Shown one piece after another: positions 6,462 through 9,054 of a DNA stretch of 9,054 nucleotides. Positions within the stretch are counted from its first letter, which is position 1. Each line of letters begins with the position of its first letter. The stretch is taken from NCBI GenBank assembly GCA_012032975.1, contig JAAUPU010000062.1, forward strand, positions 1-9,054, read 5' to 3'. The position numbers were made by a program, and so were the translations under genes. The notes under the pieces are model-generated. The model was not told the DNA's origin, did no database searches, and saw nothing but the letters and a program-made list of their open reading frames with translations. This DNA is from Caldilineaceae bacterium (GTDB lineage: Bacteria; Chloroflexota; Anaerolineae; Caldilineales; Caldilineaceae).

Positions 6462-7023
6462 CTGGTTGCAGGCACTGCGTTGGCGCCTCCACCACATCGA
6501 TGCCGCGCTCAGCTTCCGCCTGGCAAGATCCACCGACGACAGCAGCGAGCGTTCGCTGAAGGATGGATTGGCGCTGGTTGGCGCACACTTGGGCGATAGC
6601 TGGCTCTGGGTGATCGTGGCCGCTCTACTCCTGCGAAAAAGCCAGAGAGGGCGAGGACAAGATGATGGCCGCGGCCAGCGACGGGTGATCGGCTGGCTGC
6701 TCAGTTTTGCGGCAGCAATTGTGTTGACGCTCGTGGTCAAGCAGACAGTGCAGCGGCAACGACCCGGCGCGGGCATCTTGCTCTATGGCGCGGGCGCGGA
6801 TGTACACAGTTTCCCAAGCGGCCACGCAGCGCGCATGGGCGCAACGGCGGTCTGGGCGACGGCGCTCTGGCCAACATGGGGTTGGCTGCTTTGGCCGTTG
6901 ACCTTCTGGATATGCTGGAGTCGAGTGCGGCTGGGCGTACACTACGTCGGGGATATGCTGGCCGGGCTGCTGCTCGGTGGCCTGGTAGGTGCAACGGTCC
7001 GATACGGCATCGTGAAGCGCTGA
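6454..7023 (+). CDS. PAP2 superfamily membrane lipid phosphatase
   Basis: This 189-residue integral membrane protein is a PAP2-type phosphatase, which removes phosphate from lipid phosphates such as undecaprenyl diphosphate or phosphatidate. All three signature motifs are complete: K96-x6-R103-P104 (KQTVQRQRP), P121-S-G-H124 with the catalytic histidine, and S156-R157-x5-H163-x3-D167. Hydrophobic segments at about 50-60, 79-95, 130-153 and 168-185 fit a short family member. The ATG at 6454 overlaps the preceding stop by 8 bases (ATGGCTAG), so it is likely translated by coupling with the nucleotidyltransferase. The open frame further upstream lies within that gene. Substrate is unknown; an undecaprenyl-diphosphatase or a general phospholipid phosphatase are the main options. 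It is followed by the hairpin at 7060. Confidence 0.88.
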   Translation: MASWLQALRWRLHHIDAALSFRLARSTDDSSERSLKDGLALVGAHLGDSWLWVIVAALLLRKSQRGRGQDDGRGQRRVIGWLLSFAAAIVLTLVVKQTVQRQRPGAGILLYGAGADVHSFPSGHAARMGATAVWATALWPTWGWLLWPLTFWICWSRVRLGVHYVGDMLAGLLLGGLVGATVRYGIVKR

Positions 7024-7059
7024 TCAGATTCACTTCTCGTGCGTTTCCCAAGAACTGTA

Positions 7060-7092
7060 AAGGGGTGGGCGATACGTTGACGCCCACCCCTT
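7060..7092. terminator. Bidirectional hairpin between convergent genes
   Basis: A perfect 12-base-pair stem (AAGGGGTGGGCG at 7060-7071 with CGCCCACCCCTT at 7081-7092) encloses a 9-base loop. On the + strand it is followed by only a broken pyrimidine run (CTTGATCC). On the - strand the stem continues into TTTACAGTTCTT. It sits between PAP2 (ends 7023) and the converging acyl-CoA ligase (ends 7136), a typical place for a shared terminator. Confidence 0.75.
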
Positions 7093-7135
7093 CTTGATCC
7101 AGACTCTGGTCCGCTTGCGTACGATAGCTGCCGAG

Positions 7136-8907
7136 CTATTGCTCCGGCGCAGCTTGCGCTTCTGCTTGGCGGGCAAGTTCTTCTTCGACCAATATGCGCC
7201 TCAACACCTTGCCAACCTGGCTCTTGGGCAGCTCGGTGCGGAACTCAACTTCCGTCGGCACTTTGTACGGCGCAAGGTTTTCCTTGCAGAAGGCGCGCAC
7301 CTCTTCTTCTGAACAGACCTGACCGGGCTGAAGCACCACATACGCCTTGACGGTCTCACCGCGTCTTGGATCGGGCACACCGGCCACAGCCACCTCCATC
7401 ACCTTGGGATGGGTGAAGAGCACTTCTTCCACCTCGCGCGGGACGATGTTGTAGCCACTGGCAATAATCAGATCCTTCTTGCGATCCACGATGTAGAAGT
7501 AGCCATCTTCGTCCATCTTGCCGATGTCGCCCGTATGCAGCCAGCCATTCTTGTCGATGGTGATGGCAGTCTCTTCCGGCTTGTTCCAGTAGCCAACCAT
7601 CACCTGCGGACCGAAGATGCAGACCTCGCCTTCTTCCCCGACAGAGAGCCTTGCGTAGTCGCCATTCTCGTCCGGCTCCAGCGCAAAGATGGCCACTTCG
7701 GTGTTGGGAAGCGGCAGTTCCGACCGAACCGGCGCGGCCTTCACCGAAGATGGGGTTGGCCGTCGCAACCGGCGATGTCTCGCTGAGACCGTACCCTTCG
7801 ACCAGACGCCCACCGGTGATGCTCTCGAATTGCCGCGCCACTTCCACGGGCAGACCAGAACCGCCACTCAAGCACGCCTTGATCGAGTGCAAATTATACT
7901 CGCTGACCCGCTTGTGGTTGATGACCGCGTTGTACATGGTCGGCACGCCCGGATAGAGGGAAACATGGTCTTGCTGAATCACGTCCAGCACGTGGTCGAT
8001 GTTGCGGGGGTCGGGCACGACGAGCAGTTCAGCGCCGATGGCAAACGAAAGCAACATGCCGACTGTCATGCCATAGACGTGGAAAAAGGGCAGTGCGCCC
8101 AGCAGCTTCTCCTGGCCATATTCTGCCTTGGCAAACCAGGCGCTCATCTGGTAGACATTCGCCACCAAATTGCGGTGGGTCAACATGGCAGCCTTGGGAA
8201 GGCCGGTTGTGCCGCCGGTGTACTGGAAGAGCACCACCTGGTCCAGGTCGTGGTCGATCTGTGGCGGACGAGGTGGATGGCTTTTCAGCAGATCGTACAA
8301 GTTGTGGATATTGGGCGCGGAGGGCACATCGACCATCATGCCCGCGGCGCGCACCGGACGCGCCGCCAGTTTGCCAAAGAGCCAGTTCAACGAATCTGGG
8401 ATGTCGGTGACAATGGTATTCTGGACTTCCACGACCATGTCGTGCTCGGTTGCATAGGCCTGCGCCTGAACCAGCCGTTGGTAGAGGCCGCTGATCAGGA
8501 CAATCGTCTTGGCGTTTGCTGTCGTGCAATTGATGGGCGAGTTCGCGCGGGGTGTAGGTCGGATTGGTGTTGACGATGGTCGCGCCGGCCTTGAGTGCGC
8601 CGAAATAGGCAATGACCTGCTGAGGGATGTTGGGCAGCATCAGCGAAACGCGATCGCCGGACCGTACGCCCATTGCATACAACGCCGCAGCAAATCGATC
8701 CGTCAGTTCATCCAATTCTCGATAGGTGAGCTTGGATTGAATCGCCAACCCAAGGGGCAGATACTTGAGCACAAGGCGCAGGCTGATGTGGTTGGGGTAC
8801 TTTTTCGCAGCATCGGTCAACACCTTCTGAAGCGGGATCTCGGGGATCTCAATTGTATCCGGTACGCCCTCTTCATAGTGGGCGTACCACGGGTGTGTAG
8901 TCGACAT
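7136..8907 (-). CDS. fadD: Long-chain acyl-CoA ligase (FadD type), frame broken twice
   Basis: Adenylate-forming ligase that activates fatty acids to acyl-CoA through an acyl-AMP. Reconstructed, it has 589 residues (E. coli FadD 561). The motifs run in order: [16 protein letters not shown] (229-244, the phosphate loop; Ala instead of the usual Gly after Lys238), GYGLSETS (371-378), WLHTGD (455-460), DRKKDLI with R475, and [11 protein letters not shown] with the catalytic Lys566. The ATG at 8905-8907 has AAAGGAG five bases upstream. Two single extra bases break the frame: one A in AAA (plus-strand TTT 8515-8517, after residue 130) and one A (plus-strand TT 7718-7719, after residue 396). Removing each restores D-S-N-A-K-T and S-V-G-L-P-L-P with no loss. 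Intact motifs on both sides argue for sequencing error over decay. It may recycle fatty acids made by the fab genes or take up external ones. Confidence 0.88.
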
Positions 8908-8912
8908 AACTT

Positions 8913-8919
8913 CTCCTTT
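8913..8919 (-). promoter_or_regulatory. Shine-Dalgarno site of fadD
   Basis: On the - strand the sequence AAAGGAG lies 5 bases before the ATG at 8905-8907. It is a near-full match to the anti-Shine-Dalgarno sequence and fixes this start over the TTG six codons upstream (8923-8925). Confidence 0.85.
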
Positions 8920-8925
8920 GGTCAA

Positions 8926-9054
8926 ATCGAACAGCCGATCCTACTTCGCATCTCTTCTGATGGGTCTGCAACGGCACCATGCAAACGGCAGGTGATGATG
9001 CAATGAACACTTGAAAAATTTGCATCTGAAATGGGGCAGTCAGGAACAGTCCTC
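8926..9054. other. Upstream region of fadD, no gene seen
   Basis: These 129 bases would hold the fadD promoter, but no -35/-10 pair stands out on the - strand. ATGCAA occurs at 8979-8984 and 8998-9003, and its inverse TTGCAT at 9020-9025, spaced 19 and 22 bases apart, which could be regulator sites. No coding frame here is convincing. Confidence 0.3.

Noticed and set aside
7689..8573. 294-codon + strand ORF opposite fadD
   Set aside because: His/Val/Gly-rich antisense shadow; the - strand carries all acyl-CoA ligase motifs.
1..9054. CRISPR arrays, tRNA or rRNA genes, insertion sequences, toxin-antitoxin or defence genes
   Set aside because: I read both strands for these and saw no repeat-spacer pattern, cloverleaf, transposase, terminal repeats or defence-related domains.

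Overview
This window is an ordinary bacterial housekeeping region. It probably comes from a Chloroflexota-type genome (Anaerolineae/Caldilineae-like). That placement is inferred from protein style (L32, FabD, NusB and the MobA-like protein) and from the gene order, not from a marker search. The coding strand is + from about 277 to 7023. One - strand gene (7136-8907) converges on it across a strong hairpin.

Layout: a near-perfect sigma70 promoter (116-145) drives a structured leader and then the yceD/DUF177-rpmF pair, which makes and matures ribosomal components. A textbook intrinsic terminator follows rpmF and sits only 26 bases before the fabD start. fabD and fabG (fatty-acid elongation) come next, with a perfect TATAAT and an overlapping palindrome between them. 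nusB (rRNA antitermination) overlaps tatB, which overlaps tatC (twin-arginine export). After tatC there is a remnant of a small coiled-coil gene, a hairpin, a MobA-like nucleotidyltransferase and an overlapping PAP2 lipid phosphatase. The - strand gene is a FadD-type long-chain acyl-CoA ligase. The theme is growth-linked: ribosome, fatty acids, envelope and export. The classical rpmF-fab neighbourhood is preserved, but plsX, fabH and acpP are absent here.

The most important caution is reading-frame integrity. Four genes that should be intact (yceD, tatB, tatC and fadD, the last twice) and probably the small coiled-coil gene each carry single-base frameshifts. Most lie at or next to short homopolymers, and the protein continues perfectly in the next frame. 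The simplest reading is sequencing or assembly indels, not pseudogenes. The one site with a credible biological alternative is the A7 tract in tatB, which is in exact phase for -1 slippage. I annotate these genes as single reconstructed CDSs and give the break points.

I saw no mobile element, CRISPR array, tRNA, rRNA or defence system, and nothing that looks like a new multi-gene system. The items most worth a second look are regulatory: the yceD leader hairpin, the terminator in front of fabD, the palindrome in the fabG promoter, and the tatB slippery site.
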